A stretch of DNA of 64,000 bases from Chersky-840 sp035604715 (GCA_963731665.1 CAVSWP010000008.1:186001-250000); one strand, 5' to 3'; shown: positions 18,477 to 28,039, counted from the stretch's first letter. Notes: a model not told the origin generated them from the letters alone. A program made the numbers and translations.

Positions 18477-18506
18477 GATGGTCTTTTCTCCTCTGGGGCC
18501 GACCGG

Positions 18507-19250
18507 TCAGCTGTCGAGGTAGCGGCCGAAGAAGTCCCAGATCTTCTCCCAACCCTCGTTGGCCGCCTCGGGTCGGTAACTGGGGCGATCGGTCGAGAAG
18601 AAACCATGGCCGGCGCCTTCGAAAGTGTGGAACTCGAACGCCTTGTTGTGCTCGACCAGCACCTTTTCGAGCTCCTGCACCTCCGTTGGGGAGGGGAACT
18701 GGTCGTCGGCTCCGAAGAGCCCGAGCAACGGGCAAGAGAGGTCTTTGGCCAAATCAATGATCGGACCGATCTTGAGGGGCATTCCCTCCGGAGGTGGAGC
18801 CACCACGAACGCGCCGTAACAGTCGACGGCCGCATCAAGCCGGAGACTGCAAGCAGCCAAGAACGACTGGCGCCCACCAGAGCAATACCCAATGGTCGCC
18901 ACCTTCCCGTTCGATGATTCCAAAGACTTCAGATGAGCCACAGCACCGGCGACATCGCCCACCAACCGCTCGTCGGGCACGCCACCGTTGGCGCGGGCCG
19001 CTGCGGCCGCATCGTCAGGGCTTGCTCCCGGCGCGTCGCGCCAATGAAGGTTGGGGCACAAGGCCAGATAACCATGAGCGGCGAACTTCCGGGTGATCTC
19101 CTTGGTCGACTCGTCGTATCCGGGCATGTGATGGATCACCACGACACCGCCCACTGCTGGCCGGTCGACCGGCTGAGCGAGGTATGCCTCGATCTCATCC
19201 TTCCCGGCACCGACGATCGACACCGTCTCTGCCCTCATGGCATCGTCCAT
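18507..19250 (-). CDS. dienelactone hydrolase family protein
   Basis: A 247-residue alpha/beta hydrolase of the DLH family. The nucleophile is Cys123 in GYCSGG, with Asp in LFGADDQFP and His in EGAGHGFF forming the Cys-Asp-His triad of dienelactone hydrolases, and HHMPG contributes to the oxyanion site. Family members open lactone rings in aromatic catabolism. Its operon neighbours (esterase, SDR, DapB-like dehydrogenase) support a catabolic role; the actual lactone is unknown. Confidence 0.92.
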   Translation of the reverse strand: MDDAMRAETVSIVGAGKDEIEAYLAQPVDRPAVGGVVVIHHMPGYDESTKEITRKFAAHGYLALCPNLHWRDAPGASPDDAAAAARANGGVPDERLVGDVAGAVAHLKSLESSNGKVATIGYCSGGRQSFLAACSLRLDAAVDCYGAFVVAPPPEGMPLKIGPIIDLAKDLSCPLLGLFGADDQFPSPTEVQELEKVLVEHNKAFEFHTFEGAGHGFFSTDRPSYRPEAANEGWEKIWDFFGRYLDS

Positions 19251-19362
19251 GGTGGTCTCCTTTCCACTCGTCCAATCTGACGATCCTCGTCGGCGACCTC
19301 GCCGTCCTAGCCCGGATCACAGTGGATTACGCGTCGCGATGCACATCATCCGCCGCACGATC

Positions 19363-20142
19363 CTAGTGTCGGCTGAAAAAATCGCTCAAGGTAGAGGCCA
19401 GCGAGCCAGCGCGCTCGAAGGGAACGAAGTGTCCACAGTCGAACTCGACGAGCTCGGCGTCCTTTATCCCAGCGGCCAGAGCTCTGGAGTGCTCGAAGGG
19501 GACAATCTGATCACGACGGGCGCCCACCACCAGCACCGGGGCCCTGATCGCCTCGAGACGGGCGGAGACGTCGATGCGGCTGAACAGCTCTGCGTGGCGG
19601 GCCGCGCCTGAGGATAGGGCGGATACACCCAACCCGATCAGGGACTCAAGCGCGTCGGCAGCGACCGTGAACCACTCCGGGGTGAACCCGATCTGAAGGA
19701 CGTAGCGCCAGAACAGTCCCGGGTCCTCGGTCAGGAGTCGGGTCCAGAGGTCGCTCTCGAAGCGCAGGTAGGCGTCCGTCGTCCCCCAGCTGCACACGAG
19801 AGCCGCAGACCGCACGCGCTCCGGCGCTCTCGCCGCGGTTGCGGTGGCAATTACGCCTCCCAGGGACCAGCCTGCGAGGTGAAACCGTCCGAGTGACTCG
19901 GCATCAGCGACACCCAAGACTTGGTCGACGAGCTCTTCCAGGTCGAGAGGGCCCCCGTGATCGGTCGTCTCGCCGCCACCTCCGTAATCCACCAAGACGA
20001 GCCGATTCCGGTCTGTCATCGCCGGGGCCGTGAGCATCCAGTGATGCCGACCCCCCGTTGAACCGTGCAGGAGAACAACGGGATCGCCTTCTCCCTGCAC
20101 CTCGTATTCGACGTTCGCTCTCCCGACCGCGACGGAACTCAT
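19363..20142 (-). CDS. alpha/beta fold hydrolase
   Basis: A 259-residue hydrolase. LHGSTGG near residues 25-31 forms the oxyanion hole, the nucleophile elbow is GWSLGG with Ser93, and Asp (GARRDQIVP) and His (CGHFVPFE) are in order near the C-terminus. It resembles the 3-oxoadipate enol-lactonase/MhpC-like group of C-C or ester hydrolases. It starts 18 nt after the SDR stop within the same minus-strand operon. Confidence 0.9.
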   Translation of the reverse strand: MSSVAVGRANVEYEVQGEGDPVVLLHGSTGGRHHWMLTAPAMTDRNRLVLVDYGGGGETTDHGGPLDLEELVDQVLGVADAESLGRFHLAGWSLGGVIATATAARAPERVRSAALVCSWGTTDAYLRFESDLWTRLLTEDPGLFWRYVLQIGFTPEWFTVAADALESLIGLGVSALSSGAARHAELFSRIDVSARLEAIRAPVLVVGARRDQIVPFEHSRALAAGIKDAELVEFDCGHFVPFERAGSLASTLSDFFSRH

Positions 20143-20160
20143 CTCTCTGACTCCGCATCC

Positions 20161-20979
20161 TCAAGGTTCGTCGAGTTTATGCGTAGGTTCCAGAATCGGT
20201 GCCGGCACCTGTATCGAAGGTGCCTCGGTACCTCCGTCGATCTCGAACACCTTGCCCGTGACCCACGAGGAGGCGTCCGACACGAGATAGAGCACAGCGC
20301 AGGCGATGTCCTCGGGCTCACCGGGACGGCGCATCGGTGTACCGTCGACAAACTGCCGTCGCAGGGCGTCGTCAGTGAGCACGATCTCGAGTGACCGGGT
20401 GGCCACACCTCCTACATCGATGGCGTTCACCCGCACACGCGGGGCTAACTCGGGAGCGATGTTGCGGGTCATACGGTCGAGCGCGGCCTTGGCGGACCCG
20501 TAAGCGACGAACATGGTCTGCGTCATGCTGGCAGAGCGGGAGGAGATGTTGACCACGGCGCCCCGGCCAACCGTGTCGACCATCTGGCGGGCAGCCAGCT
20601 TGGTCAGCGTCAGGGGGGCCGTGACGTTGAATGCGAATGTACGGGCCATGAAGCCCTCACTGGTATCCATCGCCGCCCGGGGCATCGCCCCTCCGGCGTT
20701 GTTGACCAGGATGTCGAGCCGGCCAAGCTCCCCCAGCGAGTGCGTGACCAGGTGCTCACAGGCAGGCGCATCCGTGACGTCGGTGGGCACCACCAACGCC
20801 CGGCGGCCGAGGGAGCGGATGTGCCGGGCCACTTCTTCGAGATCAGCCTCGGTACGGGCGGCCAAGACCACGTCGGCCCCGGCTTCGGCGAGTCCGATGG
20901 CAATCCCCCGCCCGATCCCCAACCCGGCCCCGGTGACAATCGCCACTCTCCCCGCTATGGCAAAGCGGTCGAGGATCAT
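20161..20979 (-). CDS. SDR family oxidoreductase (operon member)
   Basis: A 272-residue classical SDR: TGAGLGIG at residues 16-23, NNAG at 93-96, Ser147, Tyr160 and Lys164. The AART at the end of the second strand suggests NADP(H). Its ATG overlaps the stop of the upstream DapB-like gene by 4 bp (ATGA), so the two enzymes are translationally coupled and probably act consecutively on one substrate. It has a C-terminal tail of about 20 residues beyond the core. Confidence 0.92.
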   Translation of the reverse strand: MILDRFAIAGRVAIVTGAGLGIGRGIAIGLAEAGADVVLAARTEADLEEVARHIRSLGRRALVVPTDVTDAPACEHLVTHSLGELGRLDILVNNAGGAMPRAAMDTSEGFMARTFAFNVTAPLTLTKLAARQMVDTVGRGAVVNISSRSASMTQTMFVAYGSAKAALDRMTRNIAPELAPRVRVNAIDVGGVATRSLEIVLTDDALRRQFVDGTPMRRPGEPEDIACAVLYLVSDASSWVTGKVFEIDGGTEAPSIQVPAPILEPTHKLDEP

Positions 20980-22067
20980 GGCTTACTCGGACGTTCGACC
21001 CCACGCCCGCCGCGGCCGAGGCCGGGAGCTGCCCGGCCGGCCACCAAGGGCAGGTCGAGGTAGGTGAGAAGGCCGGGCTCGGCCCGACATACGTAGGGAA
21101 TGGCATTGACGCAGTGCATGGCGGTGGCAACGATTCCGGGATTGCGCGCCAGACCCGCCTCCACCGATTCGGGGTGCAGCTTCTTGAATGTGGTGAGGCA
21201 GTTGGGATCACCGGTGATCTCGACTTCGAAGCGCTCGCCTCCGGGACCGAATCGCCAGGCGGGATCGAGGTCCTCCTCGCCCATCAGCCAGTTGACCGCC
21301 GCGGATACGACCGGTTCGCCGTGTACGAGGGCTTCCCACTGGAACCGTTGAGCTGCCACCGTCCCCGGCGCGATGGGGCCGATGGGCGAGTCAATTGGCG
21401 CGGTGGCCACCGCCATCTCGTGGGTGGTGCGCAACTGTGGCTCGACATCGAAGCCCAGCTCGTGAGCGACCATGAAGATCGACTGGCGAAAACCAGCGCC
21501 CAGTGCGTCGATCATGATGCTAGTGCGAGCCTCCTCCGGGGTCTTGCCGAACAGCATCCAATCGCGCACTACGTCGGGTGCCCCGTACGTACGAATGTCG
21601 GAGAATTCCTCGGCGCGCACGTGGGTGATCGACCCCGACAGGGCCGAGATCATGAGCGGGAACCGCTCGGTGATGCCCCCGGGATGGATGCCGGTACCGT
21701 GCAGGGTCACGCCGGCGCTCTTGGCGATGGTGTCCATGCGCGCTCGCTCGTCGTTCGGCGGGTAGAACCAGCCGAGCGGGGTGACCACGTTCTTCCCCGA
21801 CTCCAGGATGGCAACCACCACACTGGGGTCGGCCATGAACGGGCTGTACAAGACGCAGTCGGCTTCTGTGGCCAGCAAGGTGGCGACATCTCCGGTAGCG
21901 GTGACACCGATGGGCCCACGGCCCAACAGTGTGCCGAGATCAACACCCTCTTTCGCATGGCTATGGACCCATGCACCTACCAGCTCGAGCTCGGGGTGCT
22001 CGATCACCCCTTCCATGGCGGCACGCCCCACTCCTCCGGTGGCCCACTGGATCACTCGCAAGGTCAT
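20976..22067 (-). CDS. DapB-like NAD(P)-dependent dehydrogenase
   Basis: A 363-residue protein with an N-terminal Rossmann fold (VIQWATGGVGRAAM at 5-18) of the dihydrodipicolinate-reductase N-terminal type, and a larger C-terminal domain. Actinobacteria carry many such paralogs that are not in lysine biosynthesis and are often next to SDR or acyl-CoA genes; 2,4-diaminopentanoate dehydrogenase is a relative. Here it is the first gene of the minus-strand operon 22067-17216, which supports a catabolic dehydrogenase role. The ATG start is clear. Confidence 0.85.
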   Translation of the reverse strand: MTLRVIQWATGGVGRAAMEGVIEHPELELVGAWVHSHAKEGVDLGTLLGRGPIGVTATGDVATLLATEADCVLYSPFMADPSVVVAILESGKNVVTPLGWFYPPNDERARMDTIAKSAGVTLHGTGIHPGGITERFPLMISALSGSITHVRAEEFSDIRTYGAPDVVRDWMLFGKTPEEARTSIMIDALGAGFRQSIFMVAHELGFDVEPQLRTTHEMAVATAPIDSPIGPIAPGTVAAQRFQWEALVHGEPVVSAAVNWLMGEEDLDPAWRFGPGGERFEVEITGDPNCLTTFKKLHPESVEAGLARNPGIVATAMHCVNAIPYVCRAEPGLLTYLDLPLVAGRAAPGLGRGGRGVERPSKP

Positions 22068-22277
22068 CTCTCATTATCCTCTGCTGGCTGGAACAAGGGC
22101 TCGGGTGCTGGGAATGATGCCACGATGGGCGGGTTTGGCCACGGCGATGCCCATCAACCTCGGGAGGCGGAGTCGCTCACACCAGGTCCGACGATCGGTC
22201 AGACAATCACGGTCTCGAGCGTCTCAATCGAGTCAGCGCCACACAGGTGCTCACAATGTGTCGATAGTGTTGACGGC

Positions 22278-22896
22278 ATGGTGACTGGAGACTACAGAGA
22301 GCTCTTCGCCGCCATCGCAACGTCAGCTGCCACCCTTACGGGTCTATTGTTCGTGGCGCTATCGATATCGAAAAGCCGGACGGGCAATCATCCACCCGTC
22401 ATCCACGAATTCAGGGCGGCTGCCGCGCTCCTGGCCTTCACCAACGCCCTGGCGGTGTCCCTCTTTGGTCTTGTGCCCGGAACCAACGTTGTGCTATCCG
22501 GCCACGGTCCTCGGCGTGATCGGCCTGTTCTTCACTGCCGCCGGAATACGAACCACCTTTGCGGTGGCTGCATTGAGAAATCAACGTCGACCTCAGCTCT
22601 ATTTGATCGTCCTCCTCTTGGTGGCCTTCGGCTTCGAGCTCGCAGCTGGTATCGCACTCCTGGTCAAGCCTCAAACGAGTTGGGCGCTCACCACCGTCGC
22701 GAACGTTCTCGTCGCCTCGCTCTTCATGGGGATAGCCCGAGCATGGGAGCTCGTGGGTGACTGGGACACCGGGATCGTCACATCGATCGCGGTGCTCGTG
22801 GGGCACAAGACGATCACGAAAGCCTCCGCCGAGCAGGGCAGCCCCGAGGTCCCCGAGTTCGGCACCCGTGATGATCCAGGCAGCTCAGTCGCGTGA
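22278..22896 (+). pseudogene. membrane protein gene split by a one-base frameshift
   Basis: The reading starts at ATG 22278 (MVTGDYRELFAAIATSAATL) and continues with membrane helices to about 22490 (GLVPGTNV). The sensible continuation then lies one base out of frame: YPATVLGVIGLFFTAAG from about 22494 to the stop at 22896. Joined, it gives roughly 205 residues with about five helices and a short polar tail. A single extra base near 22491 would explain it. Whether this is a real mutation or a sequencing error cannot be told. No family recognised. Confidence 0.65.
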
Positions 22897-22916
22897 GCTG
22901 ATCCCGGCCCCAGCGA

Positions 22917-23135
22917 TCACGGCCGCTCGTCGACCTCAGTCACGTATTCCCAAGCGTCAACGTGCCCACTGTGGCGACGAATGACGATGGGGGACTCATT
23001 CGACTTCGACAGCTCGCGAGCCCGCGTTTCTGCCATCTCGTCACCGTTGAGCTCGCCAGTCTCGACGACCGTGCCACCAGGCTCAGAGAACTGGTAGCGC
23101 CACAGTTTGTCCGGGGACGGCTTGATGTCGGTCAT
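22917..23135 (-). CDS. small hypothetical protein
   Basis: A 72-residue soluble protein rich in charged residues, with two beta-like stretches (LWRYQFSEPGGTVVETG and PIVIRRHSGHVDAWEYV) around a helical ARELSKSN segment. It reads as a compact protein, but I recognise no family. ATG 23135 has GGGGAATG directly before it. It is convergent with the frameshifted membrane-protein gene. Confidence 0.55.
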   Translation of the reverse strand: MTDIKPSPDKLWRYQFSEPGGTVVETGELNGDEMAETRARELSKSNESPIVIRRHSGHVDAWEYVTEVDERP

Positions 23136-23482
23136 TCCCCGACAATACCGACTGGCTTCGAGACCGATTGATATAGCCAGGCGAGCTGGACCAGCCGGGT
23201 TGTCGTATCAGGGGTGCTTGTCGCCGGCAACTCTCAGGGTGACGCTCGACGGGCCCGCCGACTCTGACGAATCGCGGCCGGGCCGGCCGTTACGGTGATC
23301 CGGCCGTGACCCATGAGGGCCCGACACGCTCGTCGACATGGCCCACCGGCCACTGGACCACACAAGACAAGACTTGTAGCCCGAGCGCAGACTTTGCGGA
23401 GTGGCGGATGGCTTTAGCCCGACGGCCCTTTCGTGTCGCCGGAGAGGCTGGACGCCTCGTCAGGCACTGGGCGGAGTGCGCG
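23136..23482. other. intergenic stretch without recognised gene
   Basis: About 350 bases between the small minus-strand gene and the Vgb-like fragment. Open frames are short shadows, and I see no RNA or repeat in it. A promoter for the downstream gene would be expected near 23400-23470. Confidence 0.4.
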
Positions 23483-23857
23483 ATGGTCAAGGGGTTTCCT
23501 TCTAGCCTGCGGCTGGGCTCGAGGGTTATCGTCTTCGCCTTTTCCACGGGTCTCATACTTGTTGGAGGCGTCTTTGTCCTTCCGCCACAGATCGCAAGCG
23601 CCCAGACGGTAACCAACTACACCGGGACGGGGATCGACTGGCCATTTGCAATCGCGGCGGGCTCCGACGGAGCACTGTGGTTCACCAACTACTTGAACAA
23701 CTCCGTCGGGCGGATCACCACGGGAGGGGTGGTCACCAACTACACCGGGACGGGCATCGACTATCCAACGGGAATCGCGGCGGGGCCGGACGGGGCCCTG
23801 TGGTTTTCCAACCTCATCAATCCTTCGCGGTCGAGTGCGGAGATGCCACAGAAGTGA
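23483..23857 (+). pseudogene. truncated Vgb/NHL-like beta-propeller protein
   Basis: From ATG 23483 (GGAG at about 23472) there is a signal peptide (residues 1-38, ending near IASAQ) and then repeats of the virginiamycin-B-lyase-like type: VTNYTGTGIDWPFAIAAGSD, then GALWFTNYLNNSVGRITTGG. The second repeat breaks off after ALWFSNLIN near 23820. Vgb-like propellers need about seven blades, so most of the gene is missing. The last 11 codons are antisense to a HAD fragment on the other strand, placing a deletion junction near 23820. Confidence 0.75.
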
Positions 23858-23979
23858 GCTCGCTCGAAGTCGGCATCCTCGACTTCGGCTCCGACCTGGG
23901 CGAGAGCTTCTGTCACCGGAGTTCAGTGAGGAACCAGGAAGACGCCGCCGACATCGGCCAGAACGGCTCTGATGGTCAT
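23827..23979 (-). pseudogene. 5' fragment of a HAD-family hydrolase
   Basis: On the minus strand ATG 23979 opens MTIRAVLADVGGVFLVPH, the DxGGV variant of HAD motif I (nucleophile D9). It stops at TGA 23923-23925, then in the same frame continues as TEALAQVGAEVEDADFERAH for another 32 codons before meeting the Vgb-like gene. This is the N-terminus of a HAD phosphatase with an in-frame stop, cut off at the same junction near 23825 that truncates the convergent gene. Confidence 0.6.
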
Positions 23980-24194
23980 CGGGTCATAGTGCCATCTCGG
24001 AGCGCAGTGTCCGCACCACCGGTCGCTGTTGCCGGAATGGCTCGTCCTTTGCGCATCCCTGGTTGTCATCCTCCTCTCCCTGGTCGTCATCCTCCTCGCA
24101 CCCCAGGATCGGGGCCCAGGACCCACGGGGTAACGTCTAGCCTGCCGCGGCCCCTTGTCAGGCAGCGCCACGAACCTCTGGAGCCCTCGTCGAC

Positions 24195-26417
24195 ATGCCT
24201 GCCATCGCCACCTGGTGTTATCGCCACCGGCGGTTGATCCTCTTGTTCTGGTCCCTCGCCCTCGTCGGGATGACGGTCGCCGCACGCGCCGAAGGCACGG
24301 CCTACTCCAACAGCTTCACGCTGCCCGACACCCAGTCGACCAGAGCGATCACCCTCCTCGAGAGCGTGTCACCGAATGTGTCGGGTGACACCGAGCGAAT
24401 CGTCTTCCAGGCCACTGGCGAGGCACACGTCGCCGATCCGGCGATCCGAAGTCGAATCACGTCCATGCTGCACCAGGTGAGCCGACTGCACAGCGTGAGC
24501 ACCATCGTCTCGCCCTTCGACCCAGCAGGGGTCCACCAGATCTCGAAGAGCGGTGTCATCGCCTTCGCATCGGTCACCTTCGATGAGCAGTTTCAGAACA
24601 TCTCCAACGCGGAGGCGGTCAAGCTCGTAGACACAGCCCAGTCCGCCGGCGACGCCAATCTGAAGGTGGCAGTGGCCGGTCAGTTGGCGGAGCAGGCGAA
24701 CCACCCATCCTTCGGCGGCACCGGTCTCGGGGTGTTGCTCGCAGGTGTCGTGCTTTTGCTGGTCTTTGGATCCGTCTTCGCCATGGCGCTCCCCCTCCTC
24801 TCCGCGCTGGCGTCGCTTGGCACGGCCATCGGGCTGATCGGACTATTGAGCAACGTCATGAAGATGCCCCAATTCTCCGCGGAACTCGTGCTGCTCATCG
24901 GGCTCGGGGTCGGCGTCGACTATGCGCTTTTCATCGTGACTCGACATCGCCAGGGGCTCATCGCCGGACGTGACCCGGAGTCATCGGTCGTGAATGCCAT
25001 CAATACGTCGGGACGCGCCGTGTTCTTTGCCGGCATCATCGTCTGTATCGCGTTGTTGGGAATGTTCGCCCTGGGCGTCACCTTCCTCTACGGCCTAGCG
25101 GTGGCAGCCGCCATCGGCGTCGCCTTCACCATGATTGCCGCACTGACGCTTCTTCCGGCGATGCTCGGGTTCATCGGACCGCGTGTCCTGAGCCGGCGCC
25201 AGAAGCGCAATCTGGCGGCCAACGGGCCCCGCGTCGTGGGCTCCGGTAACGCAGGGTTCTGGCCTCGCTGGGCCGGGTACGTGGCCCGTCGTCCCATCGT
25301 GCCCACCTTGGGGGCACTGGCAGTGATCATCCTTCTCGCCGTCCCCTTCTTCTCGTTACGGCTCGGATCAGCCGACCAGGGCAACGACGCGCTGGGCACG
25401 ACCACCCGCCAGGCCTACGACATGTTGGCCGCGGGTTTTGGCCCCGGTTTCAACGGCCCCCTGATGCTGGTGTCCGTGAACCACGGCGGAGCGGACCCGG
25501 CTGCCCTGAAACGGCTGGTATCGGCGGTCGCAGCGCAGTCGAATGTCGCCAGTGTGACCCCGCCGACCATGCCCCCCGCCAAAGGCAACACCACGGTGGC
25601 CCTCGTCAACGTGTACCCAGACTCTGCCCCCCAGGACGCGGCGACCACCAACCTCATCAACCACCTCCGAAGTGAGACCATCCCGGCCGCGGTGGCGGGC
25701 ACCGGACTCACCGTCTACGTCGGTGGCACAACGGCGATCTTCGTCGATTTCGCCCACGTACTCGGCCAGAAGCTGCCGCTGTTCATCGGCCTGGTGGTAG
25801 GACTCTCGTTCCTCCTGCTGGCCGTCGTGTTCCGAAGCTTCGTCATCCCCGTGACTGCGGCGCTCATGAACATGCTGTCGATCGCTGCCGCATTCGGGAT
25901 TCTCGTAGCTGTGTTCCAGCACGGCACGCTGGGGTCGCTGTTCGGGGTCAACCGGCCGGGACCCATCGAAGCTTTTCTGCCAGTCATGTTGTTCGCCATC
26001 CTGTTTGGGTTGTCCATGGACTACGAGGTCTTCCTGATCAGCCGCATTCACGAAGAGTGGCTCAAGTCAGGTGACAACAAGACAGCCGTGCGCAACGGCT
26101 TGGCCGCCACCGGTAAGACGATCACGGCCGCCGCGCTCATCATGATCCTGGTGTTCGGGTCGTTCATTCTGGGCGGAGAGCGAGTCATCAAGGAGTTCGG
26201 ATTGGGGCTGGCGGCGGGCATTCTGGTGGACGCCGTCATCATCCGCATGGCAATTGTCCCCGCCCTGATGTTCCTACTCGGCCGGTCCAACTGGTGGTTC
26301 CCGAGAGGCCTCGACCGCGTATTGCCACGTCTCAGCGTGGACCCTGACACGGTGCAACCCGACCGCACCCAGGCGACGGTTTCCGACGGGTCCGAGTCCG
26401 AGACAGCTCGGGTCTGA
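24195..26417 (+). CDS. MMPL-family RND transporter
   Basis: A 740-residue membrane protein with the MMPL architecture. One N-terminal helix and a periplasmic domain (residues about 40-170) are followed by five helices carrying the proton-relay motif GVDYALF (near 236-242), a second periplasmic domain (about 400-510), and another helix bundle with LSMDYEVFLISR. MMPL proteins move lipids or drugs outward using the proton gradient; the substrate is unknown. The tail after residue 700 is polar. ATG 24195 is the natural start. A broken GNAT gene follows after 4 nt. Confidence 0.93.
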   Translation: MPAIATWCYRHRRLILLFWSLALVGMTVAARAEGTAYSNSFTLPDTQSTRAITLLESVSPNVSGDTERIVFQATGEAHVADPAIRSRITSMLHQVSRLHSVSTIVSPFDPAGVHQISKSGVIAFASVTFDEQFQNISNAEAVKLVDTAQSAGDANLKVAVAGQLAEQANHPSFGGTGLGVLLAGVVLLLVFGSVFAMALPLLSALASLGTAIGLIGLLSNVMKMPQFSAELVLLIGLGVGVDYALFIVTRHRQGLIAGRDPESSVVNAINTSGRAVFFAGIIVCIALLGMFALGVTFLYGLAVAAAIGVAFTMIAALTLLPAMLGFIGPRVLSRRQKRNLAANGPRVVGSGNAGFWPRWAGYVARRPIVPTLGALAVIILLAVPFFSLRLGSADQGNDALGTTTRQAYDMLAAGFGPGFNGPLMLVSVNHGGADPAALKRLVSAVAAQSNVASVTPPTMPPAKGNTTVALVNVYPDSAPQDAATTNLINHLRSETIPAAVAGTGLTVYVGGTTAIFVDFAHVLGQKLPLFIGLVVGLSFLLLAVVFRSFVIPVTAALMNMLSIAAAFGILVAVFQHGTLGSLFGVNRPGPIEAFLPVMLFAILFGLSMDYEVFLISRIHEEWLKSGDNKTAVRNGLAATGKTITAAALIMILVFGSFILGGERVIKEFGLGLAAGILVDAVIIRMAIVPALMFLLGRSNWWFPRGLDRVLPRLSVDPDTVQPDRTQATVSDGSESETARV

Positions 26418-26421
26418 GACC

Positions 26422-26977
26422 ATGGACCTGACAATGAAACCCCTCGACGCCGAGACCTGGCCCGATTTCGCGCGCTTGGCGGAAGGGTGTGGGACGGGTG
26501 CTGGTGCCTCGGCTTCCACGAGGAGGGCGCCGCGGGCGTGTACACCCCGGAAAAGCGACGGGCCCTCAAGGAGGCGAGGGTGCGGGAAGGCCGGGCGCAT
26601 GCTGCGCTCGTGTTCGACGGCGCCCAATGTGTGGGATGGTGTCAGTTCGGACCATCGACGAGCTCCCTCGGATCAAGCACCTCAAGACGTACCGTATGGG
26701 TCTACTCCAACTGCCGGACTGGCGCATCACGTGCTTCTTCGTGGGTCGGACGCATCGGCACCGGGGAGTGGCGGAAACCGCCCTTGTCGGTGCTCTCGGC
26801 GAAATCGCACGGCTGGACGGCGGCCTGGTTGAGAGCTACCCGGAAGACACCGTGGCGCGCAAGGTCTCAGGCTCGTTTCTTTATAACACCACCGTGGCGA
26901 TGTTCGAGCGCCACGGGTTCGAGCGAGGTCGGCAGATCGGCAAGCACCGTTGGGTAGTGAGCCGGCGCGTCGACTGA
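26422..26977 (+). pseudogene. GNAT N-acetyltransferase broken by two frameshifts
   Basis: The coding signal runs through all three frames. MDLTMKPLDAETWPDFARLAE lies in the frame starting at ATG 26422; VWDGCWCLGFHEEGAAGVYT and WCQFGP follow in the frame of 26487; DELPRIKHLKTYRMGLLQLP through the C-terminus (RQIGKHRWVVSRRVD) lies in the frame ending at 26977. Joined, this is a complete GNAT-like protein of about 180 residues. The shifts fall near 26480 and 26655. It starts 4 nt after the MMPL stop, so the two may once have formed an operon. Confidence 0.8.
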
Positions 26978-27093
26978 GCCCGGCGGGTCGGGCACGGAGA
27001 ACCCTATTCCTCGCCAGAGAATCGCTCCCACGCCGACTGTCGGGTCATCCCTAGGGCCAGCGTCACCGGATTCCGCATTACGTTCGGAGCGCC

Positions 27094-27425
27094 ATGGTTG
27101 CCCAGAGTGAGACCCTGATGACGCTGGTTCGCGCCATCCTCGACGATGATGTGGAGACGGCGACACGGCTGTTGGCTATGTCGGAGATGTTGGCGAAAGC
27201 GTCAGCCGAACAGGGCGCGACCCGTCCAGCGGCCAAAGAATACTTTCTGGCCGAGATCGCTCACTACATGTATGAGGGAGACACCGCCCTGCACATCGCG
27301 GCCGCAGGATACCGATCCGAGATCGCACGGCTGCTGCTCTCCATGGGTGCTCGCCCGACGCGAGGGCGCAGCAAGAAGAGATCATGCACCTATTCGAACG
27401 AACTCTGTCGATTGATGACTCATGA
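27094..27425 (+). pseudogene. ankyrin-repeat protein with internal deletion
   Basis: ATG 27094 (GGAG upstream) opens a helical N-terminus followed by an ankyrin repeat, GDTALHIAAAGYRSEIARLL, ending SMGAR near 27360. Immediately after, in a different frame, comes DARAQQEEIMHLFERTLS and a stop at 27425, which resembles the usual last helix of such proteins. The middle repeats have been deleted, leaving about 110 residues of an original protein that was probably about 200. The uninterrupted frame reads on to 27564 as nonsense. Confidence 0.7.
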
Positions 27426-27524
27426 CGTGGGTTCGAACAGTCCCGTTCAGCGATACTGCTCGGGACAAGAACCAAGCCGTCCTGGGCAGGCCGCCATGCC
27501 TGCCGGCGGAGCCGCGGGTCGATG

Positions 27525-27878
27525 CTACTGGCACGCCGAACACAGATTGGCTCGCACAACCTGACCAACATTCACCTTCACGGTCACGAGATGTCCGCTT
27601 CCAAGGCCACTCGAAGTCACGTTGTAGCGCTCCGGGGCGAGGCTGAATCGGTACGTGTGGCTCCCCCGGATCGTCTGGTGGGCAATGGTCGTGGAGTTCT
27701 TCGCAATCGTCACACGGACAGGGATCTCGGCAATCTGCCCGTTAGTCCCGGCCAGGCTCACGTAGGGCGTGGCAACTCCGGTGACGACCCCTGACGCGTT
27801 CGGATTCGTCGCCCCGCCACACGCTGCGAGTAACCCAACGAGCGCAAGGGACCCGAGCCAACTGTGGCCACGATTCAC
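27525..27878 (-). CDS. small secreted lipoprotein
   Basis: A 117-residue protein with a lipoprotein signal: a short basic start, hydrophobic LGSLALVGLLAAC and lipobox L-A-A-C with Cys at about residue 20. The mature part is a beta-rich domain (VTGVATPYVSLAG... RVTIAKNSTTIAHQTIRGSH) like a small carboxypeptidase-regulatory or bacterial Ig-like sandwich. It would be anchored to the outer face of the membrane. The GTG start at 27878 has AGGAG about 11 nt upstream. Function unknown. Confidence 0.75.
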   Translation of the reverse strand: MNRGHSWLGSLALVGLLAACGGATNPNASGVVTGVATPYVSLAGTNGQIAEIPVRVTIAKNSTTIAHQTIRGSHTYRFSLAPERYNVTSSGLGSGHLVTVKVNVGQVVRANLCSACQ

Positions 27879-28039
27879 GTTCCAATCTTGCTCCTCTTTT
27901 GTGCAAGTAGGTGATCGCCCGTCGCAACCTGTCGATGCCGGGTTATCGGGGCCAGTCGGGTACCAGCTGAGTTGGATGGGCTGGCCGCGGCGATCGCCCC
28001 CGCCCGGCTTTATGTGGTGATCTCCTAATCTTCACGCTT

